Shown here in pieces: positions 1 through 12,855 of a stretch of DNA of 30,707 nucleotides. The notes beneath the pieces were generated by a model. That model was given only the letters and a program-made list of their open reading frames with translations, was not told the origin of the DNA and made no database searches. Position numbers and translations under genes: made by a program. Origin of the DNA: Actinomycetota bacterium (GTDB lineage: Bacteria > Actinomycetota > Actinomycetes > Nanopelagicales > Nanopelagicaceae); the NCBI GenBank assembly GCA_009699645.1, contig WLNU01000003.1:1-30707 (forward strand). The letters run 5' to 3'. Within the stretch, counting starts at the first letter, position 1. Every line of letters starts with the position of its first letter.

Positions 1-2076
1 CCGGTATCTGATTTACAACGACGAGTCGAGCCATTTGCCGTCATTAGCGATTATGTTCCGGCTGGAGATCAGCCTGAAGCCATCGCTGAGATCGCTCGGC
101 GCTTTGAGGCCGGGGAGCGGGATGTTGTTTTGCTCGGCGCCACCGGCACAGGAAAATCAGCGACAACTGCCTGGTTGATTGAAAAACTACAGCGGCCAAC
201 CTTAGTTCTGGCACCCAATAAGACATTGGCTGCACAACTAGCTAATGAGTTCCGAGAGCTTCTTCCTAACAACGCCGTTGAATACTTTGTCTCCTACTAC
301 GACTATTACCAGCCAGAGGCCTATGTTCCACAGACCGATACTTTTATTGAAAAAGATTCAAGTGTTAACGATGAGGTAGAGCGCTTGCGACATTCGGCGA
401 CGAACTCATTGCTGACCCGTCGAGATGTAATCGTGGTTGCGACCGTCTCATGTATATATGGTCTTGGTACACCTCAGGAGTACATCGACCGTATGGTCAC
501 TCTTCGGGTAGGGGATGAGATCGAGCGCAACGCACTTCTGCGTCGCTTTGTAGATATTCAGTACAAACGCAATGACGTCGCATTCGAGCGAGGAACGTTC
601 AGAGTGCGTGGGGATACGATAGAGATTATTCCGATGTATGAAGAGTTGGCGATCCGCATTGAAATGTTTGGAGATGAGATCGAAAAGATTTCAACGCTTC
701 ATCCACTGACCGGTGAGATTATCCGCGATGAGAGTGAGATGTATATCTTTCCAGCAACTCACTATGCCGCTGGTCCAGAGACTATAAAGCGTGCCATTGG
801 AGATATTGAGGACGAGCTACAAATTCAGCTCAATCTCTTTGAAAAACAGGGAAAGCTCCTTGAGGCTCAACGATTGCGCATGCGAACTACATTTGACGTG
901 GAGATGATGGAACAGATTGGTTTCTGTAGTGGAATCGAAAACTACTCTCGCCACCTTGATGGTCGTGGAGCAGGCTCAGCACCAAACTGTCTATTGGATT
1001 ATTTCCCAGAGGATTTCCTCGTTGTTATCGATGAGAGTCATGTGACAGTTCCACAGTTGGGTGCGATGTATGAGGGTGATGCCTCGAGAAAGCGCACATT
1101 AGTCGAACATGGATTTCGACTACCAAGCGCCCTCGATAATCGGCCATTGAAGTTCCCCGAGTTCTTAGAGCGCACCGCCCAAAAGCTCTATCTATCTGCT
1201 ACCCCTGGCAAGTATGAGATGGCAAAGGTTAATGGAGATGTCGTTGAACAGGTGATCCGCCCAACTGGCTTAATTGATCCCCAGATCGTTATCAAACCTA
1301 TTAAGGGTCAGATAGATGATCTCTTACATGAAATCAAGATTCGCGCTGATAAAAATGAGCGGGTATTAGTAACGACACTTACCAAAAAGATGTCAGAGGA
1401 TTTAACGGAGTACATGCAGGAAAAGGGTGTTCGTGTTCGATACCTGCACTCCGAAGTTGATACTTTGCGCAGAGTCGAACTGCTGCGTGAGCTACGCATG
1501 GGTGATTACGATGTGTTAATCGGTATTAACTTACTGCGCGAAGGTTTAGATCTTCCGGAGGTCTCACTTGTGGCTATTTTAGATGCTGACAAAGAGGGAT
1601 TTCTGCGCTCTGCAACATCGTTGATTCAAACTATTGGACGCGCAGCTCGAAATGTATCGGGAGAGGTTCATATGTATGCCGACAATATTACCGATTCAAT
1701 GGCTAAAGCCATTGATGAAACTAATCGTCGTCGCGCAAAACAAGTGGCTTATAACCTCGAGCGTGGAGTTGATCCTCAACCTCTGCGCAAAAAAATTGCA
1801 GATATCACAGATTTAATTAATCGCGAATCCGAGGATACTGAAGAGTTATTGGCAACGAGTAAGAAGGCCAATCAAAAGAGTGCGACGTCGGCAGGCCTTT
1901 ATTCCAGGGCTCTTACTACTTTGCCAAGACAGGATTTAATGGCGTTGATAGGCTCCCTCACTGATCAGATGAAAAATGCCGCCGCCGAACTGCAGTTCGA
2001 GGTAGCTGCGCGTCTGCGCGATGAGATTAAGATTTTGAAGCGCGAGCTTCGCTCTATGGAAGAGGCAGGGGTTTAG
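1..2076 (+). CDS. uvrB: UvrABC system protein B, 5'-truncated by the window edge
   Basis: Helicase-like damage-verification subunit of the UvrABC nucleotide excision repair nuclease; it is loaded on DNA by UvrA and recruits UvrC. The frame is open from base 1, giving 691 visible residues; family members run about 670-700, so only a few N-terminal residues should be missing. The first ATG (base 130) cannot be the start because the conserved N-terminal stretch ending PAGDQPEAI lies upstream of it and the P-loop GATGTGKS (residues 46-53) would be cut. Also seen: the beta-hairpin region [10 protein letters not shown], Walker B-type DESH, helicase motif LSATPGKYE, and a C-terminal UVR motif (AAxLRDEI) that binds UvrC. 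The stop TAG shares its last base with the uvrA GTG start, so the two are translationally coupled. Confidence 0.97.
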   Translation, partial: PVSDLQRRVEPFAVISDYVPAGDQPEAIAEIARRFEAGERDVVLLGATGTGKSATTAWLIEKLQRPTLVLAPNKTLAAQLANEFRELLPNNAVEYFVSYYDYYQPEAYVPQTDTFIEKDSSVNDEVERLRHSATNSLLTRRDVIVVATVSCIYGLGTPQEYIDRMVTLRVGDEIERNALLRRFVDIQYKRNDVAFERGTFRVRGDTIEIIPMYEELAIRIEMFGDEIEKISTLHPLTGEIIRDESEMYIFPATHYAAGPETIKRAIGDIEDELQIQLNLFEKQGKLLEAQRLRMRTTFDVEMMEQIGFCSGIENYSRHLDGRGAGSAPNCLLDYFPEDFLVVIDESHVTVPQLGAMYEGDASRKRTLVEHGFRLPSALDNRPLKFPEFLERTAQKLYLSATPGKYEMAKVNGDVVEQVIRPTGLIDPQIVIKPIKGQIDDLLHEIKIRADKNERVLVTTLTKKMSEDLTEYMQEKGVRVRYLHSEVDTLRRVELLRELRMGDYDVLIGINLLREGLDLPEVSLVAILDADKEGFLRSATSLIQTIGRAARNVSGEVHMYADNITDSMAKAIDETNRRRAKQVAYNLERGVDPQPLRKKIADITDLINRESEDTEELLATSKKANQKSATSAGLYSRALTTLPRQDLMALIGSLTDQMKNAAAELQFEVAARLRDEIKILKRELRSMEEAGV

Positions 2077-4934
2077 TGAGTATCGACAAGTTAGTTGTAC
2101 GCGGTGCACGCGAGCACAACCTCAAAGACGTATCCATTGAACTTCCCCGTAACGCTCTCATCGTTTTTACAGGTCTATCTGGCTCTGGTAAATCCTCACT
2201 CGCATTCGACACAATTTTTGCCGAAGGTCAGCGCCGCTACGTTGAATCCCTTTCTGCCTACGCCCGCCAGTTCTTAGGGCAGATGGATAAGCCCGATGTT
2301 GATTTCATTGAAGGCCTATCACCTGCAGTCTCTATCGATCAAAAATCCACCAATCGAAATCCCCGTTCAACTGTAGGCACAATAACTGAGGTCTATGACT
2401 ATCTTCGCCTACTTTTTGCACGAGCTGGCCGCCCACACTGTCCTACGTGCGGAAAGGCAGTGTCGCGTCAGTCACCGCAGCAGATTGTCGATCAGATTTT
2501 AACAATGCCACCGACAACAAAGTTTGCTGTGTTAGCACCAGTAGTGCGTGCTCGCAAAGGTGAGTTCGTGGATCTATTTGCCGAGCTCATTACTCAAGGC
2601 TATTCGCGTGCCCGTGTGGATGGCACAGTTGTAGCACTGACAGATGTGCCGAAGTTGAAGAAGCAAGAAAAACACACTATTGAAGTTGTGGTCGACCGCT
2701 TAACTGCAAAGGTTGAGAGCAAGACCCGACTAACAGATTCAATTGAAACGGCGCTACGCCTAGCATCTGGAATTGTCATCTTAGATTTTGTGGATTCGAA
2801 AGCAGGCGATAAAGAGCGCACTTTTAGTGAGCATTTAGCCTGTCATGAGTGCAACTTATCCTTTGAAGAGTTAGAGCCGCGCTCATTTTCTTTTAACTCA
2901 CCCTTTGGTGCATGCCCTGAGTGTTCAGGAATAGGTACAAAGCTAGAGGTCGATCAGGATCTGATAATTCCCGATGATTCGATTTCAATTAATGATGGAG
3001 CTATCGCGCCATGGTCGGGTGGCCAATCATCGGATTACTTCATTCGATTGCTTGAGGCACTTGCAAAAGACATGCCGTTTTCACTCGATATTCCTTGGAA
3101 AAAAATCTCAGTAAAAGCCCGGGAAGCCATCATCAATGGATACGAGTATGAGATTAAGATGAAGTACAAAGGCCGTTATGGGACCAAGAACTACACAACT
3201 GGCTTTGAAGGCGTCGTGCCCTTCATTCACCGCCGTCATAGTGAGACCGATAGTGATTACAGTCGCGATAAGTACGAGGCATATATGCGCCAGATTCCCT
3301 GCCATGTCTGTTCAGGTGCTCGTTTAAAACCTGAGGTCTTGGCTGTGACTCTAGGTAATAAAAACATCTCTGAGATTACCGAGCTATCGATTTCAGAGTG
3401 TGCGCAGTTTCTTAAAAATATTAAATTAACTAAACGCGAAGCCCAGATCGCCGAACGAGTAATGAAAGAAGTCCACGCCCGCTTAGGTTTTCTTCTCGAC
3501 GTTGGTTTAGATTATTTATCGCTAGCAAGGCCTGCGGCAACTTTATCTGGAGGAGAAGCACAGCGAATTCGCTTGGCAACCCAGATTGGTAGCGGACTTG
3601 TTGGCGTTCTTTACGTCCTTGATGAGCCCAGCATCGGTCTACATCAGCGCGATAACCGTCGCTTAATTGAAACGCTCACACATTTGCGCGATCTTGGAAA
3701 CACTTTGATAGTTGTGGAACATGATGAGGAGACAATTCGCACCGCTGATTGGATTGTAGATATTGGTCCTGGAGCCGGAGAGCACGGCGGCCACGTGGTT
3801 GTATCTGGTAGCTACGAGGAGTTGATAGCCTCTAAAGAGTCGATCACAGGCGCATATTTATCAGGGCGAAAATCTATAGCGATTCCTGCTCAGCGACGTC
3901 CAATCGATGTAAAGAAATCCTTATTAATTAAAGGAGCTAAAGAGAATAATCTCCAAGATATTGACGTTGTTGTGCCACTTGGTGTTTTTGTCTCGGTTAC
4001 TGGTGTCAGTGGTTCGGGTAAGTCAACACTTGTCAATGATATTTTATACACCACTCTTGCCAACAAACTCAATGGTGCACGCTTGGTACCAGGTCGTCAT
4101 CGCAGTGTGATCGGTGTCGATCTTCTCGATAAAGTCGTTCACGTTGATCAATCACCAATCGGGCGCACACCCCGATCAAATCCAGCGACATACACAGGTC
4201 TATTCGACAAGGTCCGAGCTCTATTTTCTGAGACCACCGAGGCAAAGATCCGTGGCTATCAGCAGGGTCGTTTCTCATTTAACGTCAAGGGCGGACGATG
4301 TGAAAACTGCTCAGGCGATGGCACAATCACAATTGAGATGAACTTTTTGCCAGATGTTTATGTCCCATGCGAAGTTTGTCATGGCGCACGATATAACCGT
4401 GAGACGCTAGAGGTTCACTATAAGAACAAAACTATTGCCGATGTTTTGAATATGCCGATAGAAGAGGCTTATACATTCTTTGAATCAGTTCCTACTATTG
4501 CTAGGTTTTTAAAGACGCTCAACGATGTAGGTCTTGGATATGTGCGTTTAGGACAATCGGCGCCAACACTTTCAGGGGGTGAGGCACAGCGTGTGAAACT
4601 GGCAACCGAGTTGCAACGTCGCTCGACGGGAAGGACGATCTACGTTTTAGATGAGCCAACCACCGGTCTTCACTTTGAAGATGTAAGCAAACTACTTATT
4701 GTCCTCAACCGCTTAGTTGATACGGGAAACACTGTTGTGGTTATCGAGCACAACTTGGATGTCATTAAATGCTCAGACTGGGTAATCGATATGGGGCCAG
4801 AGGGTGGTTTCCGAGGGGGATTAGTCGTTGCCGAAGGTACTCCCGAAGATGTCGCCAAGGTTAAGGCCAGCTATACCGGTCAATATCTAGCACCTATGCT
4901 TGCAACAAATCGAAAAGTAGCAGTTAAGAAGTAG
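2076..4934 (+). CDS. uvrA: UvrABC system protein A (damage-recognition ABC ATPase)
   Basis: Dimeric ABC-type ATPase that finds bulky DNA lesions and loads UvrB. 952 aa, normal for UvrA. Tandem ABC modules are visible: first Walker [10 protein letters not shown] (about 33-41), first signature LSGGEAQR (about 489) with [10 protein letters not shown], second Walker [10 protein letters not shown] (about 643), second signature LSGGEAQR (about 831) with [10 protein letters not shown]. Zinc-binding Cys pairs: CHEC/CPEC (about 255-283) and CENC/CEVC (about 742-768); a CPTC pair near 122 is also present. Starts at GTG overlapping the uvrB stop by one base (TAGTG); a purine-rich GGAAGAGG lies upstream inside uvrB. 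uvrC follows 4 bases after the stop. All catalytic motifs look intact. Confidence 0.98.
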   Translation: MSIDKLVVRGAREHNLKDVSIELPRNALIVFTGLSGSGKSSLAFDTIFAEGQRRYVESLSAYARQFLGQMDKPDVDFIEGLSPAVSIDQKSTNRNPRSTVGTITEVYDYLRLLFARAGRPHCPTCGKAVSRQSPQQIVDQILTMPPTTKFAVLAPVVRARKGEFVDLFAELITQGYSRARVDGTVVALTDVPKLKKQEKHTIEVVVDRLTAKVESKTRLTDSIETALRLASGIVILDFVDSKAGDKERTFSEHLACHECNLSFEELEPRSFSFNSPFGACPECSGIGTKLEVDQDLIIPDDSISINDGAIAPWSGGQSSDYFIRLLEALAKDMPFSLDIPWKKISVKAREAIINGYEYEIKMKYKGRYGTKNYTTGFEGVVPFIHRRHSETDSDYSRDKYEAYMRQIPCHVCSGARLKPEVLAVTLGNKNISEITELSISECAQFLKNIKLTKREAQIAERVMKEVHARLGFLLDVGLDYLSLARPAATLSGGEAQRIRLATQIGSGLVGVLYVLDEPSIGLHQRDNRRLIETLTHLRDLGNTLIVVEHDEETIRTADWIVDIGPGAGEHGGHVVVSGSYEELIASKESITGAYLSGRKSIAIPAQRRPIDVKKSLLIKGAKENNLQDIDVVVPLGVFVSVTGVSGSGKSTLVNDILYTTLANKLNGARLVPGRHRSVIGVDLLDKVVHVDQSPIGRTPRSNPATYTGLFDKVRALFSETTEAKIRGYQQGRFSFNVKGGRCENCSGDGTITIEMNFLPDVYVPCEVCHGARYNRETLEVHYKNKTIADVLNMPIEEAYTFFESVPTIARFLKTLNDVGLGYVRLGQSAPTLSGGEAQRVKLATELQRRSTGRTIYVLDEPTTGLHFEDVSKLLIVLNRLVDTGNTVVVIEHNLDVIKCSDWVIDMGPEGGFRGGLVVAEGTPEDVAKVKASYTGQYLAPMLATNRKVAVKK

Positions 4935-4938
4935 AGAG

Positions 4939-6858
4939 ATGGCAGATCCGGCATCGTATCGTCCCAGCGACATCCCACAACTTCCTGGGGTTTATCGATT
5001 CTATGATGCAAGTGATGTTGTGATCTATGTAGGAAAGGCAGTCAATTTAAAAAATCGATTAAGTAATTACTTTCAGGGCAATCTGCCTGAAAAGACATAT
5101 CGAATGGTGCATCAGGGAGTTCGGGTCGATTGGACGATAGTTGACACCGAAGTTGAGGCTTTGCAGTTAGAGTTTTCTTGGATTAAACAGTACGCACCCC
5201 AGTACAACGTGCAGTTTCGCGATGACAAGTCGTATCCATATTTAGCGATCACTAATAACGATGAGTACCCGCGAATCTTCATTACGCGTAAATCAAAGCG
5301 CCCAGGAATAACCTATTTCGGACCATTTACACATACGTGGGCGCTGCGAAATACTTTCGATGTAATCCTGAAGGTTTTTCCTATTCGATCATGTTCTACC
5401 GGAAACTTTCAACGAGCTCAGCGCAGCAAAAGACAGTGTCTACTGGGAGATATTGGAAAGTGCGCTGCTCCGTGTGTGAACTGGGTTAGCCAAGAAGATC
5501 ATAAAGCGTTAGCAAATCGACTAGTTGGTTTCATGGACAACGGTAATGCAGATATCGTTCCAACGCTTCAGGCTGAGATGGCATTAGCTTCAGAGCGCGA
5601 GGAGTTTGAACGGGCATCAAAGATTCGAGATTCGATAACTGCTATAGAGCGTGCTCAAGAGTCCACTGATGCCGCCCTACCCGAGAGTTTAACGGCCGAC
5701 ATTGTTGCGATACATCACGATGGTGTGCATGCAGCTGGATCGATATTTATTGTTCGAGGTGGATCAATCAAAGGCTCACGTTCCTGGATTGTAGATCAAA
5801 GCAAATCCCTTGAAGGCGACGATGAGATGGCTGCTCTTTTTTACTCCATCTATAGTCAAAGTGCAGCCAGCGAGATTCCCGCACACATTCTGATAAACGA
5901 GCGCCCACTCGATGCCCCCGCTCTTGAAGCCTGGCTCTCAGAACTACGTGGAGCACCTGTGGCTCTGAAAGTTCCACAGCGCGGTGAAAAAATGGAGATC
6001 CTACAAACCGTTAAACGCAACGCTCAATACTCACTTATCTCATACCTAAGTAAGCGCTCCACGGATTCGGCAGTAAGTGGTAAAGCACTTATTGAGATAG
6101 AGGAGGCTCTGGATCTAGCGCGTACGCCGCTGCGAATTGAGTGCTTTGATATCTCGAATATTTCAGGCACATCCGTAGTTGCCTCCATGGTGGTCTTTGA
6201 AGATGGTCTAGCCAAGAAGAGTGAGTATCGTCGATTCATAATCAATACTGATGATGGTTTTGATGATACTCGAGCCATGCACCAAGTAATCACACGCCGA
6301 CTTAAAAGGTTAATCGATGATCGCACTGTAGATGCCGCTGAAGTTGCCGAACTTGGAGGCAAGTTAAGCAAATTTTCATACCCACCACAGCTAATTCTGG
6401 TCGATGGCGGAGCACCGCAGGTCAACGCCGCCGCCAGGGCACTGAGCGAACTTGGTATTACCGATATTGCACTGTGCGGACTAGCCAAACGTTTAGAAGA
6501 GGTCTGGCGACCTGGTTCAAGTGATCCAATTATTTTGCCTCGCTCAAGTGAGGGGCTATATCTCCTGCAACGAATTCGAGATGAAGCCCATAGATTTGCC
6601 ATTACTTTTCACCGATCTAGGCGCTCAAAAATTATGTTGGAGTCGGTATTAGATGAGATTCCCCAACTTGGACAGGTTCGTCGCAACGCATTGCTCGAGC
6701 GATTTGGATCAGTGGCTGCTATTAGAAAGGCAGGGCGCGAAGAGATTGCAGCCACGCCCGGCATCGGCTCGAAAATCGCCGAAGTAATAGCTAACTATCT
6801 CGATCACATAGGAACGCAAAAAGTAGATGTTCAAACCGGAGAAATTACCCGTGATTAA
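4939..6858 (+). CDS. uvrC: UvrABC system protein C (dual-incision nuclease)
   Basis: Makes the 3' and 5' incisions around a lesion once UvrB is bound. 639 aa, family-typical. N-terminal GIY-YIG nuclease: GVYRFYD (17-23) and IYVGKA (29-34) followed by Arg40. Cysteines around 150-180 fit the UvrC Cys-rich region. A UVR motif follows (EFERASKIRDSI), then the RNase H-like second nuclease with FDISNISG and LVDGGAPQVN, and a C-terminal helix-hairpin-helix pair (ATPGIGSKIAEVI). The ATG is 4 bases after the uvrA stop, preceded by GTAGAGAG. Having uvrB, uvrA and uvrC directly consecutive puts the whole repair nuclease in one transcript. Confidence 0.98.
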   Translation: MADPASYRPSDIPQLPGVYRFYDASDVVIYVGKAVNLKNRLSNYFQGNLPEKTYRMVHQGVRVDWTIVDTEVEALQLEFSWIKQYAPQYNVQFRDDKSYPYLAITNNDEYPRIFITRKSKRPGITYFGPFTHTWALRNTFDVILKVFPIRSCSTGNFQRAQRSKRQCLLGDIGKCAAPCVNWVSQEDHKALANRLVGFMDNGNADIVPTLQAEMALASEREEFERASKIRDSITAIERAQESTDAALPESLTADIVAIHHDGVHAAGSIFIVRGGSIKGSRSWIVDQSKSLEGDDEMAALFYSIYSQSAASEIPAHILINERPLDAPALEAWLSELRGAPVALKVPQRGEKMEILQTVKRNAQYSLISYLSKRSTDSAVSGKALIEIEEALDLARTPLRIECFDISNISGTSVVASMVVFEDGLAKKSEYRRFIINTDDGFDDTRAMHQVITRRLKRLIDDRTVDAAEVAELGGKLSKFSYPPQLILVDGGAPQVNAAARALSELGITDIALCGLAKRLEEVWRPGSSDPIILPRSSEGLYLLQRIRDEAHRFAITFHRSRRSKIMLESVLDEIPQLGQVRRNALLERFGSVAAIRKAGREEIAATPGIGSKIAEVIANYLDHIGTQKVDVQTGEITRD

Positions 6859-6890
6859 AGGGTGCTTGACATGGGTAAGAGGATTGAGCC

Positions 6891-7754
6891 ATGAGTAGGA
6901 GTGAGATTCTGATTCTCTCTGGCATGTCAGGTGCTGGACGCTCTACGGCCGCCCATGCCTTAGAGGATCTGGGCTGGTATGTCGTCGATAATCTGCCACC
7001 GTCGCTACTGCCGCAGTTAGTTGGCAAAGGTAGCGGCCCAGAGGGCAAAGAGTTTGCAGTCGTTGTCGATGTGCGGGGTGGGCATTTCTTTGACGAGCTA
7101 ATGGAGGCTTTAGATGTACTCAAGAAGAGCGGTACTCCCTATCGTTTACTCTTTTTAGATGCAACTGATCAGGTATTAGTGCAACGTTTTGAATCTACAC
7201 GCAGGCCACATCCACTTCAAGGAACAGATCGAATCGTTGATGGCATTGCACGAGAGCGCGAAAAGTTAGATGAAGTGAGATCGCAGTGCGATATCACAAT
7301 CGATACGAGTAATCTCAATGTTCATCAGTTAGAAAAACGGATCGGCGAAATTTTCGGTGGCGGTAAGGTAGAAGGGATTCGAATCAACGTCTTATCCTTT
7401 GGATACAAGTTTGGAATTCCCGTTGACTCTGACCTAGTGCTTGACTGCAGATTCATACCTAACCCGCACTGGATACCCGAGCTTCGACCACTGACAGGTC
7501 TTACTCCCCAGGTGAGTGAAAAGGTTTTAGGAAACACTGGTGTAAGAGATTTTGTGAAGAACTATGTCGATCTCATAGCATCGATGGTTCCTGGCTATAT
7601 GCACGAGGGCAAGCGCTATGTGACAATCTCAGTTGGCTGTACTGGTGGTAAACATCGCTCGGTTGCGATCACCCAGGAGATTGCTAAGCAACTGAACACT
7701 ATTGGTCATTCAATCTCTGCATATCCAACGCACCGTGATGTGGGGCGCGAATAA
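6891..7754 (+). CDS. rapZ: RapZ family nucleotide-binding protein
   Basis: RapZ/YvcJ-family P-loop protein. In E. coli RapZ is an RNase adapter controlling GlmS through small RNAs; its actinobacterial role is less clear. 287 aa. The P-loop GMSGAGRS (11-18) has Arg where the classic Walker A has Lys, a substitution I recall as common in actinobacterial members. Other family marks are DLGWYVVDNLPP after the P-loop and the C-terminal VGCTGGKHRSV. ATG preceded by AGAGGA at 6878-6883 with 7-base spacing, a good ribosome-binding site. The next gene, yvcK, begins 2 bases after the stop; rapZ-yvcK-whiA is a conserved trio in Gram-positive bacteria. Confidence 0.96.
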   Translation: MSRSEILILSGMSGAGRSTAAHALEDLGWYVVDNLPPSLLPQLVGKGSGPEGKEFAVVVDVRGGHFFDELMEALDVLKKSGTPYRLLFLDATDQVLVQRFESTRRPHPLQGTDRIVDGIAREREKLDEVRSQCDITIDTSNLNVHQLEKRIGEIFGGGKVEGIRINVLSFGYKFGIPVDSDLVLDCRFIPNPHWIPELRPLTGLTPQVSEKVLGNTGVRDFVKNYVDLIASMVPGYMHEGKRYVTISVGCTGGKHRSVAITQEIAKQLNTIGHSISAYPTHRDVGRE

Positions 7755-7756
7755 CT

Positions 7757-8701
7757 GTGAGCAAAGTCGTTGCCCTTGGAGGCGGTCATGGTTTGGCTGC
7801 AACTTTGTCGGCGCTACGTCAAATAACGTCAGAGATTACCGCCATTGTTACTATCGCCGATAATGGTGGCTCAAGCGGACGTTTGCGCGAAGAGTTTCCG
7901 ATTTTTCCACCCGGTGATTTACGTATGGCACTGGCGGCCTTATGTGCCGATGATGAATGGGGTCGCACCTGGGCCGACATTATGCAACACCGCTTTGAAA
8001 GTTCAGGCCCACTTAATGGTCATGCGATGGGCAATCTATTACTAGCATCTTTGTGGAGTGATGATGAAGATCCAGTTATCGGTCTCGATCGAGTTGGATC
8101 ACTGTTAAAAACCGTCGGACGAGTGCTGCCAATGGCAACTGTTCCGCTAGATATTGAAGGAACTTTTAATACTTCAACTGGCCGAATCGTTGTACGAGGA
8201 CAAAAAGAGGTTGCCACAGCAAAGGGCCGCATCGAATCTCTACGTGTCATCCCAGAAAATCCACAGGCACGTATGGAGGCATTAACAGCGATTCGAACTG
8301 CAGATTGGATCACAATGGGTCCTGGATCTTGGTTTTCTAGTGTGATGCCGCATCTCTTGGTACCAATGCAGTTAGATGCACTTTCAAGAAGTAAGGCAAA
8401 AAAAATTCTGATTCTAAACTTGGATGCCCATTCAAATACGGCCGGAGAGGAGTTCGCTGGTTCAACTCCTGAAGAACACCTAGAGCTTTTCTCTGAGTAT
8501 GCACCTGATGTAATAATCGATTACTTTCTGGTCGATAGTTCCGTAATTCGCGATGAAATGGCTCTGGCGGCGATTGCTCGTAAACTGGGGGGACAGATCG
8601 TCGCCGTTGATATTCGTAAAGCCCCTGGCAGTATTCATCACGATGTCACACAATTGGCTCTTCATTTGGGCCACATTATGCGTCAAAGTTTGGTTGGATA
8701 A
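7757..8701 (+). CDS. yvcK: YvcK/CofD-like gluconeogenesis factor
   Basis: Member of the YvcK (MgfK) branch of the CofD-like superfamily. In Bacillus and mycobacteria it binds UDP-sugars and is needed for growth on gluconeogenic carbon and for correct cell-wall synthesis. 314 aa, normal length. Glycine-rich N-terminus ALGGGHGLA (6-14), [32 protein letters not shown] and MGPGSWFSS are conserved blocks. GTG start 2 bases after the rapZ stop; whiA starts 4 bases after the stop. Encoded beside glycolytic genes, which suits its role in carbon partitioning, although the link is contextual. Confidence 0.94.
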   Translation: MSKVVALGGGHGLAATLSALRQITSEITAIVTIADNGGSSGRLREEFPIFPPGDLRMALAALCADDEWGRTWADIMQHRFESSGPLNGHAMGNLLLASLWSDDEDPVIGLDRVGSLLKTVGRVLPMATVPLDIEGTFNTSTGRIVVRGQKEVATAKGRIESLRVIPENPQARMEALTAIRTADWITMGPGSWFSSVMPHLLVPMQLDALSRSKAKKILILNLDAHSNTAGEEFAGSTPEEHLELFSEYAPDVIIDYFLVDSSVIRDEMALAAIARKLGGQIVAVDIRKAPGSIHHDVTQLALHLGHIMRQSLVG

Positions 8702-8705
8702 GCCC

Positions 8706-9683
8706 ATGGCAATGACAGCATCAGTAAAAGACGAACTCAGCCGAATCGCGATTACAAAGCCGTGCTGTCGCAAGGCCGAGGTCTCATCACTTCTACGCTT
8801 TGCAGGTGGACTCCACATTGCAGCGGGAAAGATTGTGATTGAGGTTGAACTTGAGACTTCACAGAGTGCGCGTCGCCTAAGAAAAGATATTGCAGATATT
8901 TATGGACATGACTCTGATTTAGCAGTGCTCTCATCTGGGGGTTTAAGAAAGGGTTCACGTTACGTCGTTCGAGTGATTGAAGCTGGAGATTCACTTGCCC
9001 GACAAACTGGTCTTGTTGATTCACATGGGCGTCCTGTGCGTGGACTTCCGCCTCAAGTTGTCTCGGCTGCAATCTGTGATTCCGAAGCGGCATGGCGCGG
9101 GGCATTTATCGCACATGGCTCTTTGACTGAGCCCGGCCGCTCATCATCTCTTGAAATTACATGTCCCGGACCGGAGGCGGCTTTAGCCCTTGTCGGTGCT
9201 GCGCGTCGTATGGGGATTGTTGCAAAGGCACGCGAAGTTCGCGGTGTAGATCGCGTTGTAATTCGCGATGGAGATGCAATCGGAGTGTTGCTTACACGCT
9301 TAGGTGCACATGAATCAGTGCTTGCATGGGAGGAGCGACGCATGCGCCGTGAAGTGCGGGCAACTGCAAACCGTCTGGCCAACTTTGATGATGCAAACCT
9401 TCGTCGCTCAGCGCGTGCTGCCGTAGCCGCATCTGCCCGAGTCGCTCGAGCAATGGAGATTCTTGGAGCAACGATTCCGGATCATTTGAAAGAGGCGGGG
9501 GAGCTGCGTATTAATCACGGTCAGGCCTCCCTTGAAGAGCTGGGCTCATTAGCTGTGCCAGCAATGACAAAGGATGCGATCGCAGGCCGAATCCGCCGAT
9601 TACTTGCTATGGCCGATAAGCGTGCAAGTGAACTTGGTATTCCCGACACTGAAAGCGGTCTTTCCCCAGATTTGCTGAGTTAA
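8706..9683 (+). CDS. whiA: WhiA transcriptional regulator
   Basis: DNA-binding protein with a LAGLIDADG-homing-endonuclease-like N-terminal domain and a C-terminal helix-turn-helix; in Streptomyces it works with WhiB to switch on division genes during sporulation, and non-sporulating Gram-positives keep it as a division-linked protein. 325 aa from ATG 8706. The protein begins [13 protein letters not shown], as in Streptomyces WhiA, and blocks such as [49 protein letters not shown] and [12 protein letters not shown] are nearly as in Streptomyces. The frame is open further upstream into yvcK, but homology favours 8706 (or ATG 8712). Last gene of the uvrB-led run; the following 140 bases are non-coding. 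Confidence 0.96.
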   Translation: MAMTASVKDELSRIAITKPCCRKAEVSSLLRFAGGLHIAAGKIVIEVELETSQSARRLRKDIADIYGHDSDLAVLSSGGLRKGSRYVVRVIEAGDSLARQTGLVDSHGRPVRGLPPQVVSAAICDSEAAWRGAFIAHGSLTEPGRSSSLEITCPGPEAALALVGAARRMGIVAKAREVRGVDRVVIRDGDAIGVLLTRLGAHESVLAWEERRMRREVRATANRLANFDDANLRRSARAAVAASARVARAMEILGATIPDHLKEAGELRINHGQASLEELGSLAVPAMTKDAIAGRIRRLLAMADKRASELGIPDTESGLSPDLLS

Positions 9684-10821
<1,138 letters not shown>

Positions 10822-10822
<1 letters not shown>

Positions 10823-12009
10823 TGTCATCGCTTGCAGCTTTTGATGTAGTTGGTAAGCGGGTCTTTCTTCGCTGTGATCTGAATGTTCCATTAAAAGATG
10901 GCTCCATTAAAGATGATGGACGAATCAAAGCCTCGCTTCCAACTATCAAATTACTGCAGAGCAAAGGAGCATCTTTAGTCATTGCCGCTCACTTAGGTCG
11001 GCCAAAGGGTCAGCCATCGCTGGAGCTCTCACTTGCACCCGTTGCCAAACGCCTCGGTGAACTATTAGGCCAAGAGATTATTTTTGCTGGCAACCTCATG
11101 GGAGATGAACTCATTTCTCTTGCACGCTCACTCAAGGGCGGTCAGATTTTACTTCTTGAAAATATTCGATTTAACCCTGCTGAAACAAGCAAAGATGAGA
11201 GTGAGCGCGCAGTATTTGCCGCACAGCTATCTCAACTAGCCGATGTTTATGTGGGAGATGGTTTCGGTGCAGTGCACCGTAAACATGCCTCCGTCTTTGA
11301 TCTGCCCAAGCTGCTTCCACACTGTGCTGGTTTATTAGTTGCAGGTGAAGTCGAGATTTTGAAAAAACTTACACAGAATCCAACTCGTCCCTATGGAGTT
11401 GTTTTAGGAGGAGCCAAGGTCTCTGACAAACTTGGTGTTATTGAAAATCTTTTAGGCAAGGTTGATATGTTGGCAATTGGTGGGGGTATGGTCTTTACAT
11501 TTCTTGCAGCACAAGGCAAAGAGATCGGTACGTCCTTAGTTGAAAAAGAGATGATTGATGTTGTTAAGGCCTTGATTACAACTGCCCACGAAAAAGGCGT
11601 CACACTTGTTCTACCGACTGATATTGTCGTTGCACCAATGTTTAGTGCAGATGCACAGCCCACGATAGTTTCGTGTGATGCAATCCCTGCTGATCAGATG
11701 GGGCTAGATATAGGACCAGTTTCGGCCGTCGCCTTTGCACAGCAAATCGAAAAATGCTCAACTGTATTCTGGAATGGACCAATGGGAGTCTTTGAGTTTG
11801 CTAACTTTGCTGCTGGAACTAGGGTTGTTGCAACTGCATTGACTAAGGTTTCAGGTATCTCAGTTGTGGGCGGGGGAGACTCGGCCGCAGCTGTTAGAGC
11901 ACTTGGATTTACTGACTCAGAGTTCGGATATATTTCAACCGGTGGTGGTGCATCACTTGAGTACTTAGAGGGCAAGGAACTTCCTGGCCTAATGGCTTTA
12001 GGGTTATAA
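10822..12009 (+). CDS. pgk: Phosphoglycerate kinase
   Basis: Transfers phosphate from 1,3-bisphosphoglycerate to ADP; cytosolic. 395 aa, typical. Substrate-binding residues in LRCDLNVPL (about 14-22) and HLGRPKG (about 56-62), the mid-protein [17 protein letters not shown], and C-terminal nucleotide-binding GGGDSAAAV and [21 protein letters not shown] overlaps the gap stop by one base, so translation is probably coupled; tpiA follows after 10 bases. Confidence 0.98.
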
Positions 12010-12019
12010 GGGGAGAACG

Positions 12020-12793
12020 ATGCGTAAACCATTGATGGCTGGTAACTGGAAGATGAACCTCAACCACCTTGAAGCGATCGCCGTTGCACAAAAGCTGGTC
12101 TACTCACTCAATGATAAAGATTACGACGCAGTCGATGTCACTATTATTCCGCCCTTCACCGATATCCGTTCGATTCAAACACTTATCGATGGGGATCGTC
12201 TGCGCTTAACATATGGTGCGCAAGATCTCTCACCCGAAGCAAATGGAGCATTCACCGGTGATATCTCTGGGGCAATGCTGCACAAACTTGGATGTACCTA
12301 TGCTGTAGTTGGACACTCTGAACGCCGCTCGATTCATGGTGAGAGCGATGGGCTCGTTAATCGAAAGATTAAGGCGGCATTGGCACATGAGATGGTGCCT
12401 ATCTTCTGCGTCGGTGAAGAGCTTTCGGTGCGCGAATCCGGCGCACATGTCAGTCATGTTATTCGTCAGATTCGCGGGGGATTAGAGGGGTTAACTAAAC
12501 CCGAATTGAAAAAGATTGCTATCGCCTATGAACCAGTGTGGGCTATTGGAACCGGAAAAGTAGCAACTCCTGAGGATGCTCAAGAGGTCTGTGCAGCCAT
12601 ACGTGAAGAGATAGAAAATATCGGCTCACCTGAGATTGCTGCAGCGATGCGAATTCTTTATGGAGGCTCCGTGAAGGCGGCAAATGTGGCTGAGATTATG
12701 GCTAAGCCCGATGTCGATGGCGCCTTAATAGGCGGGGCGAGCCTAGATCCAGAGGAGTTTGCCACAATTGTTAAGTTCTACGCGCAAGGCTAA
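12020..12793 (+). CDS. tpiA: Triosephosphate isomerase
   Basis: Interconverts dihydroxyacetone phosphate and glyceraldehyde-3-phosphate. 257 aa. Catalytic residues are in place: Lys11 in AGNWKMN, His99 in VVGHSERR, Glu171 in [12 protein letters not shown] (which includes the mobile loop), and phosphate-binding [12 protein letters not shown] preceded by GGGGAGAA, about 4-5 bases away. Follows pgk by 10 bases in the gap-pgk-tpiA cluster; 62 bases separate it from secG. Confidence 0.98.
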   Translation: MRKPLMAGNWKMNLNHLEAIAVAQKLVYSLNDKDYDAVDVTIIPPFTDIRSIQTLIDGDRLRLTYGAQDLSPEANGAFTGDISGAMLHKLGCTYAVVGHSERRSIHGESDGLVNRKIKAALAHEMVPIFCVGEELSVRESGAHVSHVIRQIRGGLEGLTKPELKKIAIAYEPVWAIGTGKVATPEDAQEVCAAIREEIENIGSPEIAAAMRILYGGSVKAANVAEIMAKPDVDGALIGGASLDPEEFATIVKFYAQG

Positions 12794-12855
12794 GTAAAGC
12801 CCACAGCTATTTTGAAGGTATCCTTACCCTCTATGAAACAAGGAGTTTACGAACT

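Noticed and set aside
6024..6602. 192-codon open frame on the - strand opposite uvrC
   Set aside because: Fully antisense to conserved UvrC sequence, Ser/Arg-rich, no recognisable domain and no start signal; a shadow of uvrC codon usage. The same applies to 22697-23137 opposite sufC.
6866..6871. Perfect TTGACA before rapZ as a -35 element
   Set aside because: No -10 hexamer lies 16-18 bases downstream; that position falls on the rapZ start codon. Probably chance, with rapZ read from the uvr transcript.
6921..6944. Arg in place of Lys in the RapZ P-loop as an inactivating change
   Set aside because: GxxGAGRS is, as far as I recall, the normal actinobacterial form, and the rest of the protein is intact.
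8553..8705. N-terminal extension of the WhiA frame into yvcK
   Set aside because: The frame is open, but Streptomyces WhiA begins MAMTA, matching ATG 8706; the upstream stretch is simply yvcK read in another frame.
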